Assembly (NCBI RefSeq): GCF_008634025.1
Contig: NZ_PDCM01000002.1
Span: 186,001-250,000, forward strand
Length of the DNA stretch: 64,000 nt
Reading direction: 5' to 3'
DNA from: Streptomyces albofaciens JCM 4342
GTDB taxonomy: Bacteria > Actinomycetota > Actinomycetes > Streptomycetales > Streptomycetaceae
Shown here in pieces: positions 17,204-29,327 of this stretch. Each line of letters starts with the position of its first letter. Position 1 is the stretch's first letter. The position numbers and the translations under genes were made by a program. Below the pieces are notes generated by a model that saw nothing but the letters and a program-made list of their open reading frames with translations, ran no database searches and was not told where the DNA came from.

Positions 17204-18847
17204 ATGGGGATGCGGAGAGGGCGGAGGAAGCTGGCCGGCGCCACGGTGGCGCTGGCGTTCCTGAGTGCGGGCGCCGCCGCCTCGCCGGTGCCCGCCGGGG
17301 TACGGCCGGGTGACGACGGCGCGACGGCGGAACGGGTGACCGTACGGACCGACGCCGGTCTGGTGCGCGGCGTACGGTCCGCGCGGCACCGGATCTTTCA
17401 GGGCGTTCCGTATGCCGGGGCGCCCGAGGGCGCTTACCGGTGGGCGGCCCCGCGGCCGGTGCGGCCGTGGAAGGGGGTGCGGGACGCCACCGTGCCGGGC
17501 GCGCTGTGCCCGCAGGTGCCGTCCCCGTACGCGCAGGTCTCCAGCGAGGAGGAGGACTGCCTGTTCCTGAACGTCACCGCGCCCGCGGCCGTACGGCACC
17601 GCCCGGCCCCCGTACTGGTGTGGATCCACGGTGACGGGTCGGTCGGCGCGGGCAGCTTCTTCGACGCGCGCCGGCTCGCCGACCGCGGCGTCGTGGTCGT
17701 CACCGTCAACTACCGGCTGGGGATCTTCGGCGGCTTCGCCCACCCGGGCCTGAAAGGGTCGGGGACCTTCGGGCTCCAGGACCAGCAGGCCGCGTTGCGC
17801 TGGGTGCGGCGCAACGCGGCGGCGTTCGGCGGTGACGCGGGGAACGTGACCGTGGCGGGCTCCTCGTTCGGCGCCGCGGCCATCACGGGGCATCTCACCT
17901 CACCCGGGGCGCGCGGCCTGTTCCACCGGGCCGTCCTGTCGAGCGGCGAGGGCATGATGGACCTGCCGGCCGGGACGATGGGCCCGGACGTGCCCGGTTA
18001 CCCGTGGTTCGTCTGGCGGACGGCCCGGGAGACCGAGGACATCAGCGCGGAGATGACCTCGTCGCTGGGCTGTACGGCGCCCGACCCGGCGCGGACGCTG
18101 CGGTGTCTGCGCGCCCTGCCGGTCAAGCGGATCCTGAAGGTCCCGTACATCATGAACGCCTTCCAGGTCTTCGCCTACGGCAACGAGACGCTGCCGCGGC
18201 TGCCGGCCAAGGCTTTGCGCGCGGGGCGATTCCACCGTGTGCCGGTGCTCTCGGGGGCGACCCGCGACGAACACCGTACGTTCGTGGGCATGTTGTACGA
18301 CGCCGTCGGCAAGCCGTTCACCGGCGACGATTACGGCCGGGCGCTCACGAAGGCGTTCGGCGGCCGGGCGGACGCGGTGCGCGCGCGGTACCCGCTGACG
18401 CAGTTCCCGTCCCCGGCCATCGCCTGGTCGGCCGTCGTCACGGACCGGCTGTGGGCCCGGGGCACCCAGGCGCAGCACGTGGCGCTCGCACGGCACGTAC
18501 CGACGTACGCCTACGAGTTCGCCGACCGGAACGCGCCCATGTACCTCCCGCTGCCGGGCCGCTTCGACTTCGGCGCCTACCACGCGGGCGACACGCCCTA
18601 CCTGTTCGAGGAGCCGGAGGTGAGCAAGCGCTTCACGGCGGCGCAGCGGTGGCTGTCGGACACCATGACGGACCAGTGGGCCGCCTTCGCCCGTACCGGT
18701 ACGCCCAACGGGTCCCGTCTGCCGGTCTGGCGCCCGTACCGGTCCGCGGACGACCGTCCGTTCACCCAGTCGCTGGCACCGGACCGGATCGCCCCGGTCG
18801 ACTACGCCCGTGAGCACGCCCTCGACTTCTGGCGCCGGTTCCCGTGA
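17204..18847 (+). CDS. Secreted type-B carboxylesterase
   Basis: 547-residue carboxylesterase/lipase family enzyme (COesterase). The N-terminus MGMRRGRRKLAGATVALAFL is a signal peptide with paired arginines, so export is expected. IFQGVPYAGAP and SEEEDCLFLNV are family signatures. The oxyanion segment reads HGDGS rather than HGGGF. The nucleophile elbow is AGSSFGAA, the acidic residue is likely in GATRDEHR, and the His in GAYHAGDTPYLFEE. AGGAG lies eight bases before the ATG at 17204. It hydrolyses esters outside the cell; substrate unknown. It is divergent from the lectin-propeller gene with a 234-base gap. Confidence 0.9.
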   Translation: MGMRRGRRKLAGATVALAFLSAGAAASPVPAGVRPGDDGATAERVTVRTDAGLVRGVRSARHRIFQGVPYAGAPEGAYRWAAPRPVRPWKGVRDATVPGALCPQVPSPYAQVSSEEEDCLFLNVTAPAAVRHRPAPVLVWIHGDGSVGAGSFFDARRLADRGVVVVTVNYRLGIFGGFAHPGLKGSGTFGLQDQQAALRWVRRNAAAFGGDAGNVTVAGSSFGAAAITGHLTSPGARGLFHRAVLSSGEGMMDLPAGTMGPDVPGYPWFVWRTARETEDISAEMTSSLGCTAPDPARTLRCLRALPVKRILKVPYIMNAFQVFAYGNETLPRLPAKALRAGRFHRVPVLSGATRDEHRTFVGMLYDAVGKPFTGDDYGRALTKAFGGRADAVRARYPLTQFPSPAIAWSAVVTDRLWARGTQAQHVALARHVPTYAYEFADRNAPMYLPLPGRFDFGAYHAGDTPYLFEEPEVSKRFTAAQRWLSDTMTDQWAAFARTGTPNGSRLPVWRPYRSADDRPFTQSLAPDRIAPVDYAREHALDFWRRFP

Positions 18848-18919
18848 GGGTGCGCGGTACGGGGAGTGGCGGGGCCGCGTCGAGCGCGCGAAGTGCTCGG
18901 CGAGACCGGGCGTGCCTGC

Positions 18920-19110
18920 TCAGCGGAGGTTTCCGGCGGTGGACGCCAGGGCCGGATCTTGCAGGTACGTGCCGAAGCCGTGGGTGGCGCGGGCGTCCGT
19001 ACGGCCGGAGGTGAGGACGGGGCAGCGGTCCGTTCTGAGGATGCGGGCGCCGACGCGTTCCCGTGCGGCCGCCAGCGCGTGGTCCTCGCTCCCCGCCCAT
19101 GGATCTCTTA
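18920..19110 (-). pseudogene. C-terminal fragment of a family 2 glycosyltransferase
   Basis: One minus-strand frame reads DPWAGSEDHALAAARERVGA, then ILRTDRCPVLTSGRTDARA and a GFGTYL segment before a TGA at 18920-18922. This is the pattern of the acceptor-binding end of GT2 enzymes ((D/E)D followed by an R..VTSGR tail). Upstream the similarity ends abruptly and there is no start or catalytic DxD. I read it as a truncated remnant about 60 codons long. The rest of the 18848-19363 gap holds only a small hairpin and a short repeat. Confidence 0.4.
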
Positions 19111-19215
19111 TACGACGATCTCGCCGGACCGGTTCCGGAGCCTGGGGCGCGCGACGCCCCTCCTGGCCTGCATCCCTTGCTCTCCCATCACAGCTGGTTA
19201 TAGCTTCTAACTCAA

Positions 19216-19234
19216 GCGAGATGCCCTATCTCGC
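19216..19234. promoter_or_regulatory. Inverted repeat upstream of the SRPBCC gene
   Basis: GCGAGAT and ATCTCGC form a perfect 7-base inverted repeat around five bases, in an AT-richer island about 130 bases upstream of the SRPBCC start. It could be an operator; no regulator is obvious nearby. Confidence 0.35.
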
Positions 19235-19318
19235 CATCCCGCTATCCGGCTATTCCGCCGGAGCGCGCGACGCACCTCCGCCACGCCCGCGCCCGCTGAC
19301 TGTTCGTCACGCCGCCTC

Positions 19319-19351
19319 ACCCAGCACCCAGCACCCAGCACCCAGCACCCC
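19319..19351. repeat. Four copies of CAGCACCC before a ribosome site
   Basis: An 8-base unit (CAGCACCC) is repeated four times directly before the AAGGAG ribosome site of the SRPBCC gene. Its length could vary by slippage, which would change the leader. Confidence 0.6.
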
Positions 19352-19363
19352 AAGGAGAACGCC

Positions 19364-20002
19364 ATGTCCGCCATTCGCAGCACCAGCACCCGCGCCGCCC
19401 TGCTCGCCCTCCCGCTCGTCATCGGCCTCCTCGGCACCGCCGCCGCACCCGCCGGAGCCACTCCCCGTCACCCCGCCGAGTCCCTGACCTGCCGCGGCAA
19501 GGGCGTCGATCCCGACGCCCGCATACGGCAGAAGACCGAGACCGTGATCCATGCGCCGCTGAGCACCATTTGGAAGCTCCAGACCGACGTGGAGCGCTGG
19601 CCGTCCTGGCAGTCCCCTGTCGAAACCGCGGAACGCCTCGACCACGGCCCCCTGCGACAGGGCTCGGCCTTCCGCTGGGCGACTCCGGCGCCCGCCACTC
19701 CCACCACTCCCGCCACCACGCTGGAGATCACGTCGACCGTCGAGCAGCTCAAGCGCAACTCCTGCATCCGCTGGACCGGTCCCGCGATCGGTGACGGACT
19801 GCGCATCGACAGGGGCGTCCACGTGTGGAACTTCACCAAGGTCGACGGCGGCGTCCGCGTGAGCACCGAAGAGACCCACCGCGGCGCCCAGGTCGAATCC
19901 AATGTCCCCCTCGCCACGGAAATCCTCCGCAGGGGCCTCGAACAATGGCTGAGCGAACTCAAGGCCGCCGCCGAGGCCTGCGCCCACGGCCGGACGCACT
20001 GA
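19364..20002 (+). CDS. Secreted SRPBCC (START-like) protein
   Basis: 212-residue protein with an N-terminal signal peptide (ALLALPLVIGLLGTAAAPAGA, cleavage near residue 34). An SRPBCC/polyketide-cyclase-like domain follows: VIHAPLSTIWKLQTDVERWP begins the hydrophobic-cavity fold, then VETAERL, a central GSAFRW strand, and the long C-terminal helix EILRRGLEQWLSELKAAAEA. Such domains bind hydrophobic ligands; an exported member is less usual. CAAGGAGAACGCC precedes the ATG. No operon partner is evident. Confidence 0.82.
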   Translation: MSAIRSTSTRAALLALPLVIGLLGTAAAPAGATPRHPAESLTCRGKGVDPDARIRQKTETVIHAPLSTIWKLQTDVERWPSWQSPVETAERLDHGPLRQGSAFRWATPAPATPTTPATTLEITSTVEQLKRNSCIRWTGPAIGDGLRIDRGVHVWNFTKVDGGVRVSTEETHRGAQVESNVPLATEILRRGLEQWLSELKAAAEACAHGRTH

Positions 20003-20156
20003 TTCACGACGCCTTCGGCGGCCACGACGGCCACAGCGGCGGTCAGAGATATCGAGGGCGCGGCGCACTTCCCCGCCGCGCCCTTCAGCCGATGCCGCAT
20101 CAGGCGTCCGCTGCTTCGGTGTTCAACCAAGCCTCGGCCGCTGCCGGTTGCAGGAA

Positions 20157-20299
20157 TTGCCGTACGGCGCTCCGTCCCCCACTCGCCGCGAGAGACCGCC
20201 GACGGCCCCGACACACCAGACGGAACTACCCCAAGTGAGGATCATCATTTCTTCCGGTGACGCCTCGGGGTAACCTTTCACGAATTTGCCGTACGGCAA
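20157..20299. promoter_or_regulatory. Paired TTGCCGTACGGCAA-type palindromes upstream of the hybrid kinase
   Basis: A perfect 14-base palindrome, TTGCCGTACGGCAA, lies at 20286-20299. A related copy with a GCCGTACGGC core lies at 20157-20170, 129 bases upstream. Both sit in the 400-base gap before the kinase gene, which contains no gene of its own. They are candidate operators for an unidentified regulator. Confidence 0.4.
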
Positions 20300-20408
20300 G
20301 GTCATGAGGGGCCGGCCCGGGACACGGGTGTGTGTGCCTCCGGCGGCGGAAACCATAGCGCCGCCGCGCCTTGCGCTGGCAGTCTGTTCAGGGGAACGAG
20401 GGTGGGTC

Positions 20409-24707
<4,299 letters not shown>

Positions 24708-24775
24708 GGAGCGGCCGGGCACGTCCGGGCCCCGCTCACGAGACGCATTCACCGCAGCGAGGAATCGACACGATC

Positions 24776-27283
24776 ATGAGCTCTTCCGAGCACGTCGGAG
24801 CCCCGTCCGGGGACGACGGGCCGCCGGCGTCCGAGGGCGGGCCGGGCCGGGAACCGTCCGTAGCGGGAGGCGGCCCGTCCGCACCGGCAGGCCCGGCGCG
24901 GGACCCCGGCCCCTCGGGCGACCGGCCGGACCGGGCGTCCGCCGTCGGCCGGCTCGCCGCCACGGTCGAGCGCCTGCGCAGCGAGGTCCAGGCAGCGCAT
25001 GCGGCAGCCGACGGGCGGGCTCTGATCGAACTCGCCAAGGGCATCATGGTCGAACGCCTGCGGTGCGGACCGGCCCAGGCGACCCGGCAGCTGGCCGAAC
25101 TCGCGGAAAAGGCCGCGGTCTCCCAGCTGGAACTGGCCGTGGACATCATCAACCAGGCGGCGCGCGACCGGGTGGCGGAGATCGCCGGTGACTTCCTGCG
25201 GCGCACCCGTACCGACCCTGCCGGGACGGACGCGGCCGCCACGACGGACGCGGCCGTCGGAGTGCGCCTGCGTACGGCCGAGAGCGCCGCCCTGGCCGCC
25301 GGTGACGCGCAGGCCGTGGCCGACTCGCTCCTGCAGCACGCGCTGGCGCCCCTGGGTGCCACGGCCGTCGCCATCTGGACCGCGGGATCGGACACGTCCC
25401 TCACCCTGGCCGGTCATGCGGGGTTCCCCGCCGAAGAGGCGGTGCGCTGGCGGTACGTGCCTCCCGGTGTGGTCACCGTCGCCCGCCAGGCGCTGGCCGA
25501 ACGTGACACCGTACGGTTCGTCTCCCTGTCCGGGACGGGCATGCCCTCGATCGGCCGTACCCACCATCCGCACGGCGGCCGCGTGGCGCTCCCCGCCGGC
25601 ACCGGCGGCCGTATCCACGGTGTGCTGGAGATCTGCTGGCAGCAGCCGCTCCCCCCGCAGCCACCCGTGATCATGCGCCAGATCGAGGCCCTGGCCGAAC
25701 TGTGCGCCCACGCCCTCGAAGCCACCCCCACCTCGTACGGGCACGGCCCCGCGCCCGCCCAGGGCGTCCCCGCGGTGGCCGAACTGGTGGACCTGGCGGA
25801 CGGCCTCTACGACCCCGCCCTCGTCCTCACCCCCCACCTCGGGCCCGACGGCGAGCTGACCGACTTCCGCATCCACCACGCCAACGGCCGCTTCATGGAC
25901 CCGGCGGGCCGCCCCCGCAGCTCCGTCAACGGTGCCCTGCTCCTGGAGGCCTACCCGATGGCCGCCGACGAGAGCGAGCTCTTCGACAAGGTCCTGCGCG
26001 TCTACGCCACCGGAGAGCCCTTCCGCGCCCAGCGGATGACCCTGACCGCCCTGGTGGACCAGGTGCCGCTCGCCGCCGTCGCCGACATCAGCGTCAGCCG
26101 CCACGGGGACAGTGTGCTGCTCATCTGGCGCATCGAGGACGAGACCGCCCGCCTCGCCAGTCTGCTCCAGCACGCCCAGCGCCTCGGCCGCATCGGCGGC
26201 TTCGAGGAGAACCTGCTGACGGACGAGATCACCTGGAACGGGCAGCTCTTCGCCCTGTACGGACGGCCGCCCAACGGCACCCCCGTTCCACTGCGCGACC
26301 TGGCCGCCCACGCGCACCCGGACGACGGCATAGCCATCGGCCGCTTCCTGCGCGCCGTGCTGCACCACCAGCGCTCCGCCTCGGCCGCCTTCCGGCTCCG
26401 GCGCCCCGACGGCGTCACCCGGCACATCCGGGTGATCGCGGAGCCGGTGCACGACGCCGAAGGCAGCCTGCTCGCGGTACGGGGTGCCTACCAGGACATC
26501 TCCGCCCAGCACTGGACCGAGGTGGCGCTCGCCGCCACCCGCGACCGGCTCGCCCACACCGAGCAGGAGTCGGCCGAGCGCAACCGTCTCGCGCTGCAGC
26601 TCCAGCAGGCCATCATGCCGCCGACCCGGGGCCCGATCGCCGCGCCCGGCCTGCAGATCGCCGTACGCTACCGGCCCGCGGAGACCGAGTCCCTGGTGGG
26701 CGGCGACTGGTACGACGCGGTGGTCCTGCCGTCCGGACGCGTCCTGCTCTGCGTGGGCGACATCGCGGGCCACGGCATCGAGGCGGCCACCGGCATGGTG
26801 GTCCTGCGCAACGCGCTGCGCGGCCTCGCCATCACCGGAGCCGGCCCGGCCCAGCTGCTGTCCTGGCTGAACATCGTGGCGCACCACCTGACCGAGCAGG
26901 TCACCGCCACGGCCGTCTGCGGCCTGTACGACCCCGGCACCCGCACCCTGCGCTGGGCCAGGGCCGGCCATCTGCCACCGGTCCTGGTGCGCGGCCGTGA
27001 AGCGGCCAGGCTGCCCCTGGTGGGCGGCCTGCTGCTGGGAGCCGTCGCGCAGGCGGCCTACGAGGAGGCCGAACTGCAACTGGAGGCGGACGACACCCTC
27101 CTGATGTACACGGACGGCCTGGTCGAGCGCCGCGACACCGCCATCCACGACTCCCTGACCCAGTTGCTCGCCACCGCGCAGTCCCCCGCGTCCACGCTGG
27201 AACACCGGCTCGATCAACTGCTGACGCACAGCAAGTCGGACACGGACGACGACACGTGCCTGGTGGGCATTCAGGTCGTGTGA
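24776..27283 (+). CDS. SpoIIE/PP2C-family phosphatase with ANTAR, GAF and PAS domains
   Basis: 835-residue cytosolic phosphatase. The N-terminal 60 residues are disordered, Pro/Gly-rich. An ANTAR RNA-binding domain follows (about 80-140, LIELAKGIMVERLRCGPAQA), then GAF-like (about 195-325) and PAS-like (about 345-590) sensory domains. The PP2C catalytic domain is at about 625-835: SLVGGDWYD, CVGDIAGHGIEA and DDTLLMYTDGL hold the metal-binding aspartates, and the end has DDDTCLVGI. It should dephosphorylate Ser/Thr on an anti-anti-sigma-type partner. The ANTAR domain also suggests binding to RNA hairpins. It starts 69 bases after the hybrid kinase gene on the same strand and is probably co-expressed. 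GAGGAA lies about 12 bases before the ATG. Confidence 0.9.
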   Translation: MSSSEHVGAPSGDDGPPASEGGPGREPSVAGGGPSAPAGPARDPGPSGDRPDRASAVGRLAATVERLRSEVQAAHAAADGRALIELAKGIMVERLRCGPAQATRQLAELAEKAAVSQLELAVDIINQAARDRVAEIAGDFLRRTRTDPAGTDAAATTDAAVGVRLRTAESAALAAGDAQAVADSLLQHALAPLGATAVAIWTAGSDTSLTLAGHAGFPAEEAVRWRYVPPGVVTVARQALAERDTVRFVSLSGTGMPSIGRTHHPHGGRVALPAGTGGRIHGVLEICWQQPLPPQPPVIMRQIEALAELCAHALEATPTSYGHGPAPAQGVPAVAELVDLADGLYDPALVLTPHLGPDGELTDFRIHHANGRFMDPAGRPRSSVNGALLLEAYPMAADESELFDKVLRVYATGEPFRAQRMTLTALVDQVPLAAVADISVSRHGDSVLLIWRIEDETARLASLLQHAQRLGRIGGFEENLLTDEITWNGQLFALYGRPPNGTPVPLRDLAAHAHPDDGIAIGRFLRAVLHHQRSASAAFRLRRPDGVTRHIRVIAEPVHDAEGSLLAVRGAYQDISAQHWTEVALAATRDRLAHTEQESAERNRLALQLQQAIMPPTRGPIAAPGLQIAVRYRPAETESLVGGDWYDAVVLPSGRVLLCVGDIAGHGIEAATGMVVLRNALRGLAITGAGPAQLLSWLNIVAHHLTEQVTATAVCGLYDPGTRTLRWARAGHLPPVLVRGREAARLPLVGGLLLGAVAQAAYEEAELQLEADDTLLMYTDGLVERRDTAIHDSLTQLLATAQSPASTLEHRLDQLLTHSKSDTDDDTCLVGIQVV

Positions 27284-27299
27284 CGAGCCGATTCGCCAG

Positions 27300-27318
27300 C
27301 GAGGTCAGGCTAACCTAA
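27300..27318. promoter_or_regulatory. Probable DmdR/IdeR iron box
   Basis: The 19 bases match 16 positions of the actinobacterial iron box TTAGGTTAGGCTAACCTAA, with the right half perfect (GGCTAACCTAA). It lies 55 bases before the alpha/beta hydrolase start at 27374, a suitable place for iron-dependent repression by a DtxR-family regulator. Confidence 0.75.
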
Positions 27319-27373
27319 CCATCCAGGGCCGACGGTCGGCAGGCTGACCACACGACGGGGAGACGGACAGCAC

Positions 27374-28309
27374 ATGACCGCAACCACAGACGCCGTGACA
27401 CACATTCAGGGACGTACGGAGTGGGTCCCCACCCGCGACGGGCGCAAGCTGCACGCCATGGTCCTGCCGGGTCCGCGCGGCGGAACGCACACCGGAGCCG
27501 ATGCCCACACGGAGACCGGACCCGCCATCCCGACCGTCGTGTTCGAGGCGGGCGCCGCCGCCACCCGTTCATCCTGGGCCCTGGTACAGCCCACGGTGGG
27601 CACCTGGACACGCGCCATCGTCTACGACCGCGCCGGACTCGGCCGGAGCCCCGCCGATCCCGCCTCCCGCACGATGCGCCGCATGGCGGACGACCTCCAG
27701 GACCTGCTCGACCACTTCGGCCCCGGCCCGTACGTCCTCGTCGGGCACAGCGCGGGCGGCCCGCTGGTACGCCTCGCCGCGGCCGGCCGCCCGGACCGGA
27801 TCCGCGGCCTGGTACTGGTCGACCCGACCGACGAGAGCGCGGACCTGCTGTTCAGCCCCCTGTTCCGGCGGGCCGAGCGGACGTCCATCGCGGTCAAACT
27901 CCTGCTGGCCCGCCTACGGCTGCTCGGCCTCGCCTACCGCTGGACGGCCGCACCGCTGCCCGAGGACGCGCGCCGCGACATGAAGCACGACGGATTCACC
28001 ACCGGCCTGATCAAAACCCAGCGCGCCCAGGCCCGCACCTTCCTCGACGAACTCTCCGCGTTCCGCGGCGCCCCGCCCGAACTGGGCGACATCCCCGTCA
28101 CCCTCATCTCCGGCGCCCTCCCCGGCAACGGCATGAACAAGGCCACCCGCCGCGCCGCCAACAACTCCCATGCCCATCGCGCGGCCAGAACCACACACGG
28201 CAAACACGTCATCGCTCCCCGGTCCGGGCATTACGTACCGCTCACCGACCCGGACCTGATAGCCGAGGAAATCCGGCTGATAGCGACCAGCAAGCGTTCG
28301 GTGACGTGA
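27374..28309 (+). CDS. Alpha/beta hydrolase, probably iron-regulated
   Basis: 311-residue alpha/beta hydrolase. The nucleophile elbow is LVGHSAGGPLVR (Ser about residue 126), the preceding loop is YDRAGLGRSP, the acid is probably in DPTDES or the late ISGALPG segment, and the His is in RSGHYVPLTDPD. No signal peptide. The GGGGAG ribosome site is 12 bases from the ATG, somewhat far. An iron box overlaps its likely promoter, so the enzyme may act in siderophore handling, for example ester cleavage of a ferric siderophore. That role is inferred only from regulation. Confidence 0.83.
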   Translation: MTATTDAVTHIQGRTEWVPTRDGRKLHAMVLPGPRGGTHTGADAHTETGPAIPTVVFEAGAAATRSSWALVQPTVGTWTRAIVYDRAGLGRSPADPASRTMRRMADDLQDLLDHFGPGPYVLVGHSAGGPLVRLAAAGRPDRIRGLVLVDPTDESADLLFSPLFRRAERTSIAVKLLLARLRLLGLAYRWTAAPLPEDARRDMKHDGFTTGLIKTQRAQARTFLDELSAFRGAPPELGDIPVTLISGALPGNGMNKATRRAANNSHAHRAARTTHGKHVIAPRSGHYVPLTDPDLIAEEIRLIATSKRSVT

Positions 28310-28460
28310 TACACCGACTGTTACGCGGCAGGGCCGGGGGCCTTCGTGTCTGGATCTGGAATACCTCATTCGCCATCTCGGCGGCCGACTTCAGCAGGCA
28401 GTACGCGGTACACCCATTCCGGGGCAATGGCCGGCGCCCGGCTGCCGGTACGCTACGTCA

Positions 28461-28985
28461 ATGCCTTACGGGATCACCTTCTTCCGCCGGCTCCCGGGCC
28501 GTACCCTCTCGGAAACGCTCGATCACCGGGCCGCGGCCTGGGAGGGCTGGGACGGTGATGCGGAGGCCGAGCGGGAACCCATGAACCTCACGCCGGGCCG
28601 ACGCGCCGATTGGGAGGAGATCGTGCGCCGGGTGGGCACAGAGATCGGTCCCGTATCCGTCGAGGAGTACCCGCACAACCTGACCCTGGAACGCAACGGG
28701 CCCTTCGGCCGCATTCAGCTCGACTACGACGGCGAGTCGGCCGACATCGAATTCGCTCACCACCATGTCGGCGAGGCGGCGCGGCAGATCGTCGCGGAGG
28801 CGTATCGCCTCGCGGCCATGGTGGAGGACATCACCGGGCTCGAAGGCTTCGACTGCGAGACGGAACTGCCCACGGCCGAGGGCCACGTCGAAGCGGCCGT
28901 CGCCAGGCTCGGCACCGTCTCGCACTGGGCCCGGACCGAGATTCCCCGCATGTTGGCGAAAGACCGGCCGAGTACCGCCCCGTAG
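28461..28985 (+). CDS. Hypothetical protein, probably leaderless
   Basis: 174-residue protein I do not recognise. It is acidic, without signal or membrane segments, and mixes strands and helices (YPHNLTLERNGPFGRIQLDY, ADIEFAHHHVGEAARQIVAE). There is no ribosome site. Instead a TACGCT hexamer at 28449-28454 ends six bases before the ATG, which fits a leaderless transcript. Codon use is typical of the region, so it is a real gene. Confidence 0.6.
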   Translation: MPYGITFFRRLPGRTLSETLDHRAAAWEGWDGDAEAEREPMNLTPGRRADWEEIVRRVGTEIGPVSVEEYPHNLTLERNGPFGRIQLDYDGESADIEFAHHHVGEAARQIVAEAYRLAAMVEDITGLEGFDCETELPTAEGHVEAAVARLGTVSHWARTEIPRMLAKDRPSTAP

Positions 28986-29014
28986 TCGTGAGGCGCCGGA
29001 TATTCACGTGCTCC

Positions 29015-29209
29015 CTACAGGCCGAGGTCCAGCGCCAGGCAGGAGAAGTGGTTCCACGCCCCCTCGGGGTTGTACGTGTTCTGTGCGCGGTTTTCCGTTG
29101 CGGCCTTCTCCGTGACCATGTCCTCGTACGGGATGCGCTCGGGCAGCTTGCCGAACTTCGCTTGCCGGGCCGCCGCCGCGCCGTCCGGCGTGTTGTCGAT
29201 GTGCTGCAC
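29015..29209 (-). CDS. Small hypothetical protein (64 aa)
   Basis: A GTG start at 29207-29209 has a perfect GGAGG six bases upstream. The 64-residue product reads as a soluble small protein (KFGKLPERIPYEDMV, then YNPEGAWNHFSCLALDLGL) with a single cysteine near the C-terminus. It is less GC-rich than its neighbours. I recognise no family. The strong start signal supports it as real. It precedes nothing on its own strand until far downstream, so it is probably monocistronic. Confidence 0.6.
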   Translation of the reverse strand: MQHIDNTPDGAAAARQAKFGKLPERIPYEDMVTEKAATENRAQNTYNPEGAWNHFSCLALDLGL

Positions 29210-29327
29210 TGTCGGCCTCCGGGATTTCAGTCAGGGGCAGTTAGGGGCAATCACGGGTGATTACGGGAAATCAAAGGAAGTGAGGAGTGATCGGCGACGG
29301 CCAGGGGTGGCCACGGGCCGGGATCGA

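Noticed and set aside
24749..27229. Long antisense frame opposite the ANTAR-PP2C gene
   Set aside because: Low-complexity composition and no start signal; the plus strand encodes recognisable PP2C motifs.
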